The notes beneath the pieces were generated by a model. That model saw nothing but the letters and a program-made list of their open reading frames with translations. It made no database searches and was not told the DNA's origin. Shown one piece after another: positions 1 to 11,720 of a DNA stretch of 64,000 bases; within the stretch, counting starts at the first letter, position 1; each line of letters begins with the position of its first letter. The position numbers and the translations under genes were made by a program. The DNA comes from Epiperipatus broadwayi (Eukaryota > Onychophora > Udeonychophora > Euonychophora > Peripatidae): positions 325,489 to 389,488 of the forward strand of contig JAQFVV010000273.1 of NCBI GenBank assembly GCA_028023455.1, given 5' to 3'.

Positions 1-21
1 ATCGACTTATCGATATTTACA

Positions 22-47
22 ATATATATATATATATATATATATAT
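22..47. repeat. (TA)n microsatellite bordering the long-LTR unit
   Basis: Thirteen TA units preceded by ACA and followed directly by TTGTAACC. The LTR-like unit starts at its right edge, so it looks like the insertion target or a target-derived flank. Confidence 0.9.
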
Positions 48-2190
48 TGTAACCGGACCCGCATACAACCCTTTTATTACATCAGTTGTAATAATTTTCT
101 GATGAGCATGCTGTAGGAAGGAACTATCAATTGACATTCCTAATGCAGATGTTAATGCCCTTCTACAACAATATTTCCTGCTCATCAGAGGATGTAGTAC
201 CATAGAGACTGGAAGCATCTAAACATTTCTATGTTTGGTTTTCCAAACAGCGCCATTAGAGTTCCGTCTCACTACATCCTGACTTGCCTAGGTCTAGTTA
301 TGCCAGACGTAGCTCAGAAGGCATGAGATTCTCATGAACAAGTGCTACAACTGACAAGTGATGCAATAAAACAAAACAGAATTGGACAACTGGATAACCA
401 ATTTAATTTTTAGTAACAAAAATTTTTATTAAATAACAATTAATTTGCAATTTCTAATGAAGTTCATTTCTATCCACATGATAACTCATTTTCATTTTAC
501 TTATGAAAGAGTTAGAAGTAGTTTTTTTTATCAATAGTTCATTTACAAATTCATTTATGAGAAGGAGTTTGGAAACAGTCTAATTCAACAATAGTTCATT
601 TTTGAATTCCTTTATGAGAAGAAGCTTGGAAATATTCTAATTCAAAAATAGTTCATTTTGAATTCATTTATGAGAAGAAGCTTGGAAACATTCTAATTCA
701 ACAATAGTTCATTTTGAATTCATTTATGAGAAGAAGTTTGGAAACATTCTAATTCAACAATAGTTCATTTTTGAATTCCTTTATGAGAAGAAGCTTGGAA
801 ATATTCTAATTCAACAATAGTTCATTTTGAATTCATTTATGAGAAGAAGCTTGGAAACATTCTAATTCAACAATAGTTCATTTTGAATTCATTTATGAGA
901 AGAAGCTTGGAAACATTCTAATTCAACAATAGTTCATTTTTGAATTCCTTTATGAGAAGAAGCTTGGAAATATTCTAATTCAACAATAGTTCATTTTGAA
1001 TTCATTTATGAGAAGAAGCTTGGAAACATTCTAATTCAACAATAGTTCATTTTTGAATTCCTTTATGAGAAGAAGCTTGGAGATATTCTAATTCAACAAT
1101 AGTTCATTTTGAATTCATTTATGAGAAGAAGCTTGGAAACATTCTAATTCAACAATAGTTCATTTTGAGTTTATTTATGATAAGAAACTTAGAAGCAGTC
1201 AAGCATTTACTATTTATACAATAATTCATTTTGAATTCATTTAAGAGAAGAACCTTAGAAACAGTCAAGCATTTATGGTTTATACAATAATTCATTTTGA
1301 ATTCATTTCTGTGAAGAAGCTTGGGAGCAGTCAAGCATTTATGATTTATACAGCATTTCATTATTCTATGAATCATTATTGATTGGTAAACATTTAAACT
1401 CAGCAATTCTTGGCTTGTGGAGCATTTATCATTTAGTAATTAAAGTATTTCTAATTTAGTCAAATATAAAAGTATATTCACACACATAAACTCTGTTTGG
1501 CTTGTGGAGCATTTATAATTTAGTCAAATATAAAACTATATTCATATACATAAACTCTGTTTGGCTTATGGAGCATTTATCATTTAGTAATTAAAGTATT
1601 TTTAATTTAGTCAAATATAAAGGTATATTCATACACATAAACTCTGTTTGACTTGTAGAGCATTTATAATTTAGTCAAATATAAAAGTATATTCATATAC
1701 ATAAATTATGTTTGGCTTGTGGAGCATTTATCATTTAGTAATTAAAGTATTTCCAATTTAGTCAAATATAAAAGTATATTCATACACATAAGCTCTGTTA
1801 TATTACCCAGATAGAAGTAATATGCAATTAAAGCATTTCTAATCCATATAGTAAATACATTCAAATCTTTTTATAAATAAATTTGCTTATAACTATTTCA
1901 TAACTTCATTTTATAACATATGATAAACATGTTCTAATATTTTACAAAACAAATTCTACGTAATTATTTCATAACTTCACTTTATAACGTATGATAAAGA
2001 TGTTTTAATATTGTTTAAAACAAATTCTATGTAATTATTTCATAACTTCACTTTATAACGTATGATAAAGATGTTTTAATATTTTATAAAACAAATTCTA
2101 TGTAATTATTTCATAACTTCACTTTATAACGTATGATAAAGATGTCTTAATATTTTATTAAACAAAACATATGCAACCGTTTCATTCTTT
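48..2190 (-). repeat. LTR-like copy A with nested minisatellites
   Basis: Layout on +: a leader of about 320 bp (48-370); about a dozen 56-57 bp units at 530-1160, each with AACAATAGTTCATTTT and TATGAGAAGAAGCTTGG; three 66-bp units at 1160-1390; alternating units of about 64 and 90 bp starting GGCTTGTGGAGCATTTAT at 1405-1800; and units of about 71 bp with TTCATAACTTCACTTTATAA at 1895-2160. The right edge is uncertain. CA followed by a pyrimidine-rich tract near 2205-2230 is a possible LTR end and polypurine tract on the minus strand. Confidence 0.6.
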
Positions 2191-2199
2191 ATGCCATTC

Positions 2200-2463
2200 A
2201 TTTTTGTGTTGTTTTTCTTTTAAACTTTTATTTTTACATCCTTCCTGAACAAATTACATCACTACATCATATGCACTGTTCATATCACAGAATCGTGATC
2301 TGCTTATGCCTATGAGTAGGCTAGCTAGATCGGACCTCACAGTAGGGTGGCAAATTAACCGGCCTATGAGTAGGCTAGCCAGATAAGGCCTCACAGTAGG
2401 GTGCCAAATGTAACCGGCCTATGAGTATGCTAGCCAGATAAGGCCTCACAGTAGGGCGCCAAA
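2200..2463 (-). repeat. Short internal region with triplicated PBS/LTR-edge module
   Basis: From about 2309 a GC-richer 55-bp module occurs three times (CCTATGAGTAGGCTAGC ... GCCTCACAGTAGGG). Each module ends in a version of the GCGCCAAATGTAACCGG junction, decaying leftward (TGGCAAATTAACCGG, GTGCCAAATGTAACCGG, GGCGCCAAATGTAACCGG). The junction itself has therefore been amplified in tandem. The rest, about 2200-2308, is unremarkable. Confidence 0.6.
2443..2461 (-). promoter_or_regulatory. Primer-binding-site-like motif
   Basis: On the minus strand TGGCGCCCTACTGTGAGGC follows the ACA LTR edge after two A's. The first eight bases match a tRNA-Lys PBS; the distal bases differ from the canonical Lys-1,2 sequence seen at 4822-4839. 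Position and spacing are what is expected for a reverse-transcription primer site. Confidence 0.5.
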
Positions 2464-4157
2464 TGTAACCGGACCGGCATACAACCCTTTTATTACGTCA
2501 GTTGTAACAATTTTCTGTTGAGCATGCTGTAGGAAGGACCTATCAATTGACATTCCTAATGCAGATGTTAATGCCTCCTACAACAATATGTCCTGCTCAT
2601 CAGAGGATGTAGTACCATAGAGACTGGAAGCATTTAAACATTTCTATGTTTGGTTTTCCAAACAGTGCCATTAGAGTTCCGTCTCACTACAACCTGACTT
2701 GCCTAGGTCTAGTTATGCCGGACGTAGCTCAGAAGGCATGAGATTCTCATGAACAAGTGCTATAACTGATGAGTGATGCAATAAAACAAAACAGAATTGG
2801 ACAACTGGATAACCAATTTAATTTTTAGTAACAAAAAATTTTATTAAATAACAATTAATTTGCAATTTCTAATGAAGTTCATTTCTATCCACATGATAAC
2901 TCATTTTCATTTTACTTATGAAAGAGATAGAAGTAGTTTTTTTATCAATAGTTCATTTACAAATTCATTTATGAGAAGAAGTTTGGAAACAGTCTAATTC
3001 AACAATAGTTCATTTTTGAATTCCTTCATGAGAAGAAGCTTGAAAATATTCTAATTCAACAATAGTTCATTTTGAATTCATTTATGAGAAGAAGCTTGGA
3101 AACATTTTAATTCAACAATAGTTCATTTTGAATTCATTTATGAGAAGAAGCTTGGAAACATTCTAATTCAACAATAGTTCATTTTGAGTTCATTTATGAT
3201 AAGAAACTTAGAAGCAGTCAAGCATTTATGATTTATACAATAATTCATTTTGAATTCATTTATGTGAAGAAGCTTGGGAGCAGTCAAGCATTTATGATTT
3301 ATACAGCATTTCATTATTCTATGAATCATTATTGATTGGTAAACATTTAAACTCAGCAATTCTTGGCTTGTGGAGCATTTATCATTTAGTAATTAATGTA
3401 TTTCTAATTTAGTCAAATATAAAAGTATTTTCACACACATAAACTCTGTTTGGCTTGTGGAGCATTTATAATTTAGTCAAATATAAAACTATATTCATAT
3501 ACATAAACTCTGTTTGGCTTATGGAGCATTTATCATTTAGTAATTAAAGCATTTCTAATTTAGTCAAATATAAAGGTATATTCATACACATAAACTCTGT
3601 TTGGCTTGTGGAGCATTTATAATTTAGTCAAATATAAAAGTATATTCATATACATAAATTCTGTTTGGCTTGTGGAGCATTTATAATTTAGTCAAATATA
3701 AAAGTATATTCATATACATAAATTCCGTTTGGCTTGTGGAGCATTTATAATTTAGTCAATTATAAAAGTATATTCATATACATAAATTCTGTTTGGCTTG
3801 TGGAGCATTTATCATTTAGTAATTAAAGCATTTCTAATTTAGTCAAATATAAAAGTATATTCATACACATAAGCTCTGTTACATTACCCAGATAGAAGTA
3901 ATATGCAATTAAAGCATTTCTAATTCATATAGTAAATACGTTCAAATATTTTTATAAATAAATTTGCGTATAACTATTTCATAACTTCATTTTATAACGT
4001 ATGATAAACATGTTCTAATATTTTACAAAATAAATTCTACGTAATTATTTCATAACTTCACTTTATAACGCATGATAAAGATGTTTTAATATTTTATAAA
4101 ACAAATTCGATGTAATTATTTCACAACTTCACTTTATAACGTATGATAAAGATGTCT
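2464..4157 (-). repeat. LTR-like copy B (truncated)
   Basis: Near-identical leader to copy A (2464-2790). It has fewer 57-bp units (2940-3180) and 66-bp units (3180-3355), more GGCTTGTGGAGC units (3361-3870), then 71-bp units to 4157. Copy-number differences between A and B show that the internal minisatellites turn over independently. Identity to A stops abruptly after GATGTCT. Confidence 0.65.
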
Positions 4158-4708
4158 AAACATTCCTATAACATAATTACCTTCCAGTTTTGCAGTCTAG
4201 TTTACTCAAAAGAAGGCGGGTTATTTCATCTATGGAAAGTCATGGCACAACGTGGAGAGAGTGAAGCCGCTAATTTACCCCATTGTCATTATAATTCCTC
4301 TAGTAAAGCTTTCTTTTTCCATTCTCATGTTTTGTTAAAGCTATATTTTAATGTGTCAAAAGAATTAAGTAATACACTTTTTTTTTTAAAAAAATTTAAT
4401 ATGTTCTGCCTCTCTGTGTAAGACGAGAGAAAAAAAAAAGTTCTTTTCTTCCGACGATGTGCCTAATTTTTTCTTTTTAATGATTGGATAATTAATTTCT
4501 TTTTTTTTTATTGAGACAGATAAAAAAAAAAAATAAGATGACATAACATTTTATTCAAATCCATCAATCACAAAATTAAAAATATGATCTTTTTTTTTAA
4601 CAAATCACAGCTTTTATTTCATTCCCAATTAGACTGAATCACGCTAGACATTTTTAAATGGGGAGGGATCTTTTGAATATTTATATGAGGAACAGCATAT
4701 CTGTTTCA
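4158..4708. other. No confident gene; unique AT-rich sequence
   Basis: A GC-richer patch at 4190-4300 has short open frames on both strands but no recognisable product. The remainder is homopolymer-rich A and T. Confidence 0.5.
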
Positions 4709-4724
4709 ATATATATATATATAT
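4709..4724. repeat. (TA)n tract
   Basis: Short TA array preceded by TTCA and followed by TTGTAACAATATTTA, the same junction style as at 22-48. Confidence 0.85.
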
Positions 4725-5000
4725 TGTAACAATATTTAGAAACTATACATCTGTCATCATTATATACTACCCATCTCTCATGTATGTGGGGTATTTCAAG
4801 CCATTATTTGGCTTATTTCGAGCCCCACGTTGGGCGCCATTTGTAACAATATTTATAAATTAATATAAATATGTAATTGTAGTTATTAAATTAATATAAA
4901 AGATATGTATTTGTAACTATAATTGGCAGCTATTTTAATATGTCACATTTGTAACCATAATAAATATTTAGATAGGGGAAATTATTAATTATTAGATATA
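4725..5000 (-). mobile_element. LTR-retroelement fragment with tRNA-Lys PBS
   Basis: TGTAACAATATTTA occurs at 4725 (next to the TA tract) and again at 4842. Between them, ending 2 nt before the second copy, lies the 18-mer given in the next entry. Read on the minus strand this is an LTR ending TGTTACA, two A's, a PBS, about 80 bp of leader, then the first 14 bp of an LTR edge against (TA)n. The fragment therefore looks like an internally deleted element. The far end of the LTR (above about 4900) could not be placed. Confidence 0.55.
4822..4839 (-). promoter_or_regulatory. tRNA-Lys primer-binding site
   Basis: The + strand reads GCCCCACGTTGGGCGCCA, which from memory of tRNA-Lys(1,2) is its 3'-terminal 18 nt including CCA. 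The minus strand therefore carries the full complementary PBS, starting TGGCGCCCAACG, 2 nt downstream of the LTR edge at 4842. Confidence 0.7.
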
Positions 5001-8000
5001 TGCCTATCCAATCTGTACCATTTGTGACTATATTAATTCATCATAGCATAGATAAAGAAATTATAGAATCACTGTGCCACTTGAAAATATCAGCATTAAA
5101 GATTCTTGGTATTTATTTATATATTGGGGCAGTCATCTGAACAATAAAACATACTGGCCATTGTCATCTAATAAAAATAATATTAAATATAGCAACTGAA
5201 TAAAAGTACCCACTGTGAGATTCCTGGCATGCCTTATGCTTATCTCCAATACTAGGTTCTTCTAACAAAGAATCCTTCCTATTCTTCTTTCCAAATATAT
5301 AAGACCATTCATGGTCATATGCACACACGGGTGCTATTCATGACAACTTATAAAAATATATTTTATAAAACTAATATTATGAAGTTGGAAAGGGATGATA
5401 TCACTCTTTATTCAGTTTAGCTAAGTACATGTGTTTTCCCATGAGCGCCACTAGATTGTTTTCAATCTAGATAAGTATCTATTTATAGTGTACTTGAGTT
5501 CAAACTCATTCAGTACATATTTATTACACATGACTTGGATGACTATTGAACAAAAATGACATTCTTACATTTTATCTATATTGATAAAATTACAAGATCC
5601 CAATATTACCAAAGTTTATACTATAGATCAAAGATTCTTATAGACATTGCTAGCTCATTAGCATATATTGATGAACAGACATGTATAATCCTATTAATGG
5701 CTTCCAAACAAGCATGTGAAGACCATTATTGATATTGATGGCCATTTAACTAGATTATTTATCACAATAAAAGTAATAATGATGATGATGATAATAATAT
5801 CATAATAATGATAATAATAGTGATATCATAATACTGATTATAATAGTGATGATGATACCAGCCATGGCTTATCAATAAACTCACAACAATAAATTCATCT
5901 TTATAAACTTATAGGCATCTATTAAAATTATCCTATTTCATACTGGGATTTAATAATACTAATGGTGATGATTGATCATCATGAATCTCTTTGCATAATA
6001 TTCAATTTTCTATAAACCCCTATTTACTAAAATATATTCATTACGCTAAACATTAAATTTAATGATTATAATTTATTAGTGATGATTGATGGCGATCATA
6101 ACTTTTATATAGTATTATTTGAAACATTTTTAACTAATAACATGATATCCATCTTTGATGAGGATGATCTAAATTCATGGACACAACACAATTTTAGCTT
6201 TCTATGTTGAACTATAATTATCAAAATTTGGTTATTCTCAAGCATAATCCTTAAATACCTAAATATCAACATTCTAGTTTACCTATTATTTTGCGGACGC
6301 TTAATATTTGCAAGTGATTGCTCAATATATACGAATGGTAATACTTAATAACTGCGAGCAATGATGATGAATTAAAATGATAGAATTAAGACAAAAAAAA
6401 ACCACAATATTCTTAATAATAACTTGGAAACCAATTAAGATATATAATTATATTTCATTAACACTACTACTCTTTCTTTCCTTCTTTAAAGTCAAATCGA
6501 CAATTAAATAAATGGCTTATTAATATAAAAATTTATATAAGTATAAGCAAATAAACTTAATATATAGGTTTGTCATCTTTCTTGATATCTCAAAATAAGC
6601 TGACTTAAATCAATATTAGAAAAAAAAATACATATTCTATAAATGCTTATTTAAGACTTTTCTTACTCATCATATCATAAAATAAATTTCAGGTGAAACT
6701 TGTATATGTTATTTCATTTCCATTCAAATGTAATGCCCTACTTTTCAATTTACTATTTTAAACTAATCATATATAACCTATTCTTTGATGTGTTTGGATA
6801 AGCAGTTACACATTCACGCATTCGGTAATGTTAACATATATGTTTAAAATGTATACCCATAAATTACACATATAAAAATATCTTTTTCTTTTGCAACCTT
6901 ATAGCGAAAGAAAATAAAATACATATATTAATTTTTAATATGCAACAAGATAAAATAAAAATAAAAAACATTATAAATGCATATATCTATAGGTTGCTCA
7001 TTATCATTAACAACTGAAGAACAATTAAAAAAAAACATTTCAACATTACAATATATAATAAAAAAAAACATAAAAAAATAATGAAAAATTTAAGTTTAAA
7101 GATTTAAACTATGTTTGTGCTATGTTGTGAGATATTGCAAATAACTATAGATAAACAAGTCTTTAATGTTTCTGTATCAAAAAAAGAAAATTGCTTTGAC
7201 CAGTAAATTAAGGTTTACTTTTAATAAGTAAAAGAATAAAATCGGTTAAAGAAAGTTCATATTTACCTGTCTACTTTTTACTTCTTATTAATGTCCTGAG
7301 TTTGAATTTTCAGACTGCTTTTCTTTGCTCACCAACAACAACAACAAAAAAAAAGAAAGTTATTGCAGATACTTTTAAGATAATGCTGAATCAATTGACT
7401 TTGCTTGTTTCTTCAATTCCATTATTATTCACTGTTGATTGGCTTCCTTCTACCATTTAAAAAAAAGTTATTATAAGTACTTTGAATAAGTAGGTACCGG
7501 TGGATTTGCTTGTCTCTCTCCTTTAAAAAAAATAATTGCTGTTGACACTTTAGATGATTGAGGTAAATCAACAAAAATTTGATTTATGGCTTCAAACTTG
7601 GTTCTACATAGCTGTTATAAATTTTCTTTTCCTCCTATTTCCTCTTCTCCATTCATTCGAAGGTAATGAGCTTTTAATAAGCCAGGAACTAGAAACAAAG
7701 CATTCCATATAGCTTGTGTGGTTGGCTTCAAAATCTATCATTTTGTTGGTTATTACTGGATACATGACTTCATAGACAGATCAGCGATTTTGACTCATTC
7801 TGTATTAACCAGGAAGCAGAAAAAATGGTTTAGCAATGCAGAGGCATAGTATTATGCATAACCAAATATGTTAATATCATTTTTATAATTATTACTAACT
7901 TATAATAAATTCAATCTTGTTCCATTTCTCTCCTCTTCTTTAATATTGCTGGAAATTGCTTTATATAAACGCACATTTCATTTGCTCTTTTTTTTCAACT

Positions 8001-8765
8001 TTCAAAGAGTGAGAAAAAAAAAATTAAAGCGTTCACTCTCTTTTAAAAAAAAAATCAGAGCTTACATTTCTGCTTAAGAATAATAACAAGGAAGGACCGA
8101 CTGAGTTGAGTCTCAAAATAATAATAATAATTTGAGTGACTCTCACTCTAAAAAAATTAATGACTAACTCATCATCTCTCTAAAGAAATTTAAGACTAAC
8201 TGATCATCTCTTTAAAAAAATTTAAGACTAACTGATTAAAAAAATTGTTTCAATCATTTATATCGCGAATTTCAACCAAAGAAAAAAAACATCTGGAAAT
8301 CTTTATCTTAAAAAAAAATCAAAGCTTCACAAGTTTGACGTCGGTCACAATCAATAAAGACTTAAAATTGATCGCTATCGTTATCTACATCAAAGCACCT
8401 CTTTTGTAAAAATAATCTTAAGATACAGATAACAACAAACCTGGAATCTATAGCCATCAGGAATAAGTGTAAAAGCATCTTTGTGTTTGTACAGATCTAT
8501 TCATTGTTTCACACATGTACATTTTTTATCTCCTTATCTAACAATCTTAATTGCCTTATTTCACACTTTTCTGATTTACTCTATTTTAACAAAATGAAAG
8601 TTAAATAAATTTAACACATATTATTTAATAAAAATATTATATAATAAATCATAAAAAGAACTGCTTATTCATAATAATAAATCTATACATATAAATCTCT
8701 GTATGTATAAAAGAATAAAAAATTTTTTTTTTTTTAAATAATTGAATACTATATATATATCTACA
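5001..8765. other. AT-rich non-coding stretch
   Basis: No open frame with protein-like composition, tRNA or clear mobile element seen. It holds an imperfect AAT/GAT microsatellite at about 5765-5870, a perfect 8-bp stem with TTTT loop at 5451-5470, and many A8-A10 and T8-T10 runs between 7000 and 8350. Confidence 0.5.

Positions 8766-8790
<25 letters not shown>
8766..8790. repeat. (TA)n at the 5' border of the first PLE
   Basis: TA array preceded by CTACAA. The reverse-transcriptase frame opens right after it. Confidence 0.9.
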
Positions 8791-8796
<6 letters not shown>

Positions 8797-9390
8797 AACT
8801 TTTTAGGATATGGGAAAAATACTATTGTTTCATCGTTTGACTTTGTAAATAGTATTAAAAATTTGATGATTGAGGAAAATGATGTCATTGCTTCATTGAA
8901 TGTTACAGAAATGTATGGATCTATTGATAGAATGAATTCCACAAAAATAATTGAACATGCATTAAAAAGTAAAAGTATTTTTAAATTTATTATTGATTGT
9001 TTAATTTTTTTTAATGATAACATTGTTGCATGTTTTGAAGGTCAATATTATAAAATGTCTAAAGGCTGGCCTATGGGTCTGCCTGTAGTTGCCTAAGTTC
9101 GCAATTTCATTATATATATATATATATATGAGAATAGTATTTTAAATATGTGTATTTTTGGAAATATTAAACTTTACAAAAGATGTATGGATGATGTTTT
9201 TATTTGTGGAAATAATAATAGTATAAATTTGCTTGTAGAAGAATTAAATAAGTTGAATGGCTTGAAATGAACTATTGAAAAGGAACAGGACAATAATATT
9301 AAAAATTTATATTTAATGATTACAAGAGAGAACAGTATATTAAATTATAAACTTATAACTAAGCCACTGCAAAAAGAGGATATATAAATT
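8791..9390 (+). pseudogene. PLE reverse transcriptase (partial, broken)
   Basis: An open stretch from 8791 to 9096 includes NTIVSSFDFVNSIKNL, then NDVIASLNVTEMYGSID (motif A region, with N where D is usual) and KGWPMGLPV at 9061-9087, matching the QGxPMGSP motif B of RTs. A stop and a (TA)n insertion follow. Downstream, in a shifted frame, KRCMDDVFICGN at 9181-9216 is the catalytic YxDD motif C, with Tyr replaced by Cys. Further PLE-like sequence with stops runs to about 9390. The stops, frameshift and motif changes mean it is not functional. Confidence 0.8.
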
Positions 9391-9407
9391 GTAAATCAAA
9401 AGAACCA

Positions 9408-10058
9408 ATGTTGCATAAGATGTCATGTTTTAGATCTTTTTTGTTTCGGAATGAAAAATTATGTCATTACCAAAGTGATAAACTGAAAAATATTGAAATA
9501 TTTGCTAAGGAATTGCTTGATGTTGGTTATAAAATGGAACAAATAAACAATACTTTATGTCAATTTAAAAAAAGGTATAATAATTTAAAGGAAATGAAGA
9601 TTAATAATAAACAATGGATATCTATTCCATTTATTTTAAATCCACGAGTGAATTTTTTTAAGGATTTATATATGAATGTGTTTAATGTTTCATTCTGCAT
9701 TCCAAACAATATTAATAAATTAGTCAATAATTCTAAGGATGTCATACCTGTCAAGCAGAAAAGTAATATCATATATCAAATTGTTTGTGATTGTATGCTG
9801 TCATATATAGGTGAATCTAGGTTCAGTATTGAGAAGAGATTTAAGGAGTATGAATTGTTATACAAGCATGTAAAAAGTAAAAATATTGGTGATTTAATAT
9901 CATCTTCGGTTTTTTTCGATCACGAAAAAACATGTAAATATAAATTTAAATTTGATTTTGAAAATATGAAAATTCTTCATGAAGAGAGAAACCATAGTAA
10001 AAGAAAAATTAAAGAGGCAATTTTTATAAACAGGAATAAAATGCATTTAATAATTTGA
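9408..10058 (+). pseudogene. PLE RT thumb/linker and GIY-YIG endonuclease
   Basis: An uninterrupted frame of about 216 codons. The first half continues the RT thumb and linker. From about residue 120, NIIYQIVCDCMLSYIGESRF matches the PLE GIY-YIG start (a cysteine pair before YIGE), followed by an arginine-containing helix (IEKRFKEY), SSSVFFDHEKTCKYKFKF with the conserved His, and MKILHEERN...RKIKEAIFINRN, which carries the conserved Arg and Glu. In PLEs this nuclease nicks the target for primed reverse transcription. The first codon is TTG and there is no start of its own; it is the tail of one long original ORF. Confidence 0.85.
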
Positions 10059-10302
10059 CAAGCTGCTAACATTAAAATACGAGACTCATGGAATTTAAAT
10101 TGATGACGTTTGCTTTTTCTTTTGTTTTTGAATTTAATGTCAGTTGGGGCAGGTTTAAGAAATTAACGAAAAGTACTTCTGTGCATTTAAGGATTGTTTG
10201 CAATAGTTTGTAAACCATTAAATTTATTTTTCAATTATAATTACAATTTTGTTTTATAATTAATGGACATTTTATTTATTTTACATATATATATATATAT
10301 AT

Positions 10303-11700
10303 GATAATGGTTGGTGAGGTCATTGAGACTTACCATATCTGTGCTACAAGGTGCCACTGGGCTATGGAAAATTTATATAGTAGGCAGTGATGTGCTGTTA
10401 AGATCAAACTTTTACATATATATTTTATTCTGATAATCAGCCATTGCCACTAGCTCATTGAGACACATAGATTTAATATAGAACATGCTTAAAAGAAATA
10501 TTTAAATAAAAAAGATTTCCATAAAATAAATAAATAACCTACTTCCAGAAATAACACACAAAAAACTTTTATTAATGCATAAATATAAACATTTAAAATT
10601 GAATAAAATTTATCTTGTTTATATTTTAATAATATTTTTTTTAAATTAAAATTATTATTTTTAAACAGTCCACACAGATGGATATTTTAATAAATTTTAT
10701 TTAGAATGTTGAGTATAGATAGGCTATATAGATTACTCAGTTAAAATCTTTCAAAACAATCATTCAATTTCAGACTAAACATTCGTAGCCAAACCAACAC
10801 CTGTTTCCACATATATAATCACAACCAATGCAACATAATATGGTAGCATAAAACCATGCTGAGAGGAATGTGCATCTGACAGTGTGATATTATTTGAAGG
10901 ACATAATCCTCATCTAGTACAGGAATGTACATCTTTCTAGCAAAGGAATCATGCATAGACAATAATTAAAGACAAATGCTACATTTGGGAGAGAGCAGTC
11001 TATCTGCTGACTAATAGTCCCTATCCATAGAGCTATAAAAGGGGTAAATGGCACAGGAACTGTGTCACCATCCATTGCAATGCAATGATTACATCTTTAG
11101 TTCATGCATTCAGTTGGTCATGTTGCCCTGCATGCTAAACTCACTTCACATTACATTGATATAAACACCCTTATATCCCTACACCAACATTCGCCTAACT
11201 ACAAAACAAATATCCTGAAATAAAAGCCTTTTAAAATAAACATAAATGATTAAAATATAAAGTTATTGATGTAATTGCAGAGGGGAATTTACAATAAACC
11301 CAATGGCATTAATCATAAGATGCTGCATTGTCATCAATAACTTATAGATATCCGAATAAATACATTTTTTGATACTCAACATGAGGTATCATATTTACCA
11401 AATTTTATATATTTTAATCAATATGTAAATAAAAAAATAATTAAACATTAATGAATCTATGCAGCTATCTATGCCCAACTTAAATTTATTACATTTAAAT
11501 AATTTAGTCAGTAAATACTAATAAAGAACTTGGAAATGATTTATCTAAATTAGCAAACTGAAATATATAAAATTTTAACATTAATAACTGATTTTGAAAT
11601 CTGAATAAGTAATATAAGAGTTCATTTTAAAAGTTCTGTTTAGCAGTTTATTAAAAGTATGTTAAATATTGAATAAAGTTCTTAATTACTTTTTAAAATC
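10303..11700. other. No gene seen; AT-rich with GC-richer patches
   Basis: Two short related phrases containing TCATTGAGAC lie just after the PLE (about 10310 and 10455), suggesting a small repeated module. 10780-11180 is slightly GC-richer and not coding in any frame that I can support. Confidence 0.45.
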
Positions 11701-11720
11701 TTATAGTTCATACTTTACAG

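Larger units (their letters stand above)
48..4157 (-). mobile_element. Putative non-autonomous long-LTR retroelement (two LTR-like copies)
   Basis: Two long direct copies begin at 48 and 2464 with the same TGTAACCGGAC edge and can be followed in register (leader, minisatellite blocks, tail) until they diverge after GATGTCT at about 4157, where the right copy is truncated. Just left of the second copy, on the minus strand, TGGCGCCC starts 2 nt after the ACA edge, as a primer-binding site does after a 5' LTR. Read on the minus strand the order is 5' LTR (2464-4157), PBS, an internal region of roughly 250-300 bp, then 3' LTR (48 to about 2190). No gag or pol is present, so it would be a TRIM/LARD-like passenger. 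A plain 2.4-kb tandem duplication is the main alternative. Confidence 0.5.
8791..10302 (+). mobile_element. Penelope-like element, 5'-truncated and decayed
   Basis: Contains the middle and C-terminal part of a PLE reverse transcriptase, a linker and a GIY-YIG endonuclease, then about 225 bp of 3' UTR ending in (TA)n at 10285-10302. It starts immediately after (TA)n at 8790, inside the RT. A (TA)n tract at 9111-9129 interrupts the RT frame. A related 3' end recurs at 33379-34194, which independently confirms the 3' limit. Confidence 0.85.

Noticed and set aside
99-187. CTGATGAG motifs facing each other in the LTR leader, resembling hammerhead cores
   Set aside because: They form an inverted repeat with each other, stem II is absent, and copy B has CTGTTGAG and GACA in place of the core bases.
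4181-4229. 49-nt minus-strand stretch with AG/GT borders reading EITRLLLSKLDCKTG
   Set aside because: Acceptor lacks a pyrimidine tract and the stretch is too short to separate from chance without transcript data.
8863-10058. Intact PLE protein
   Set aside because: In-frame stops, a (TA)n insertion and a Cys in place of the motif C Tyr show that it is a pseudogene.
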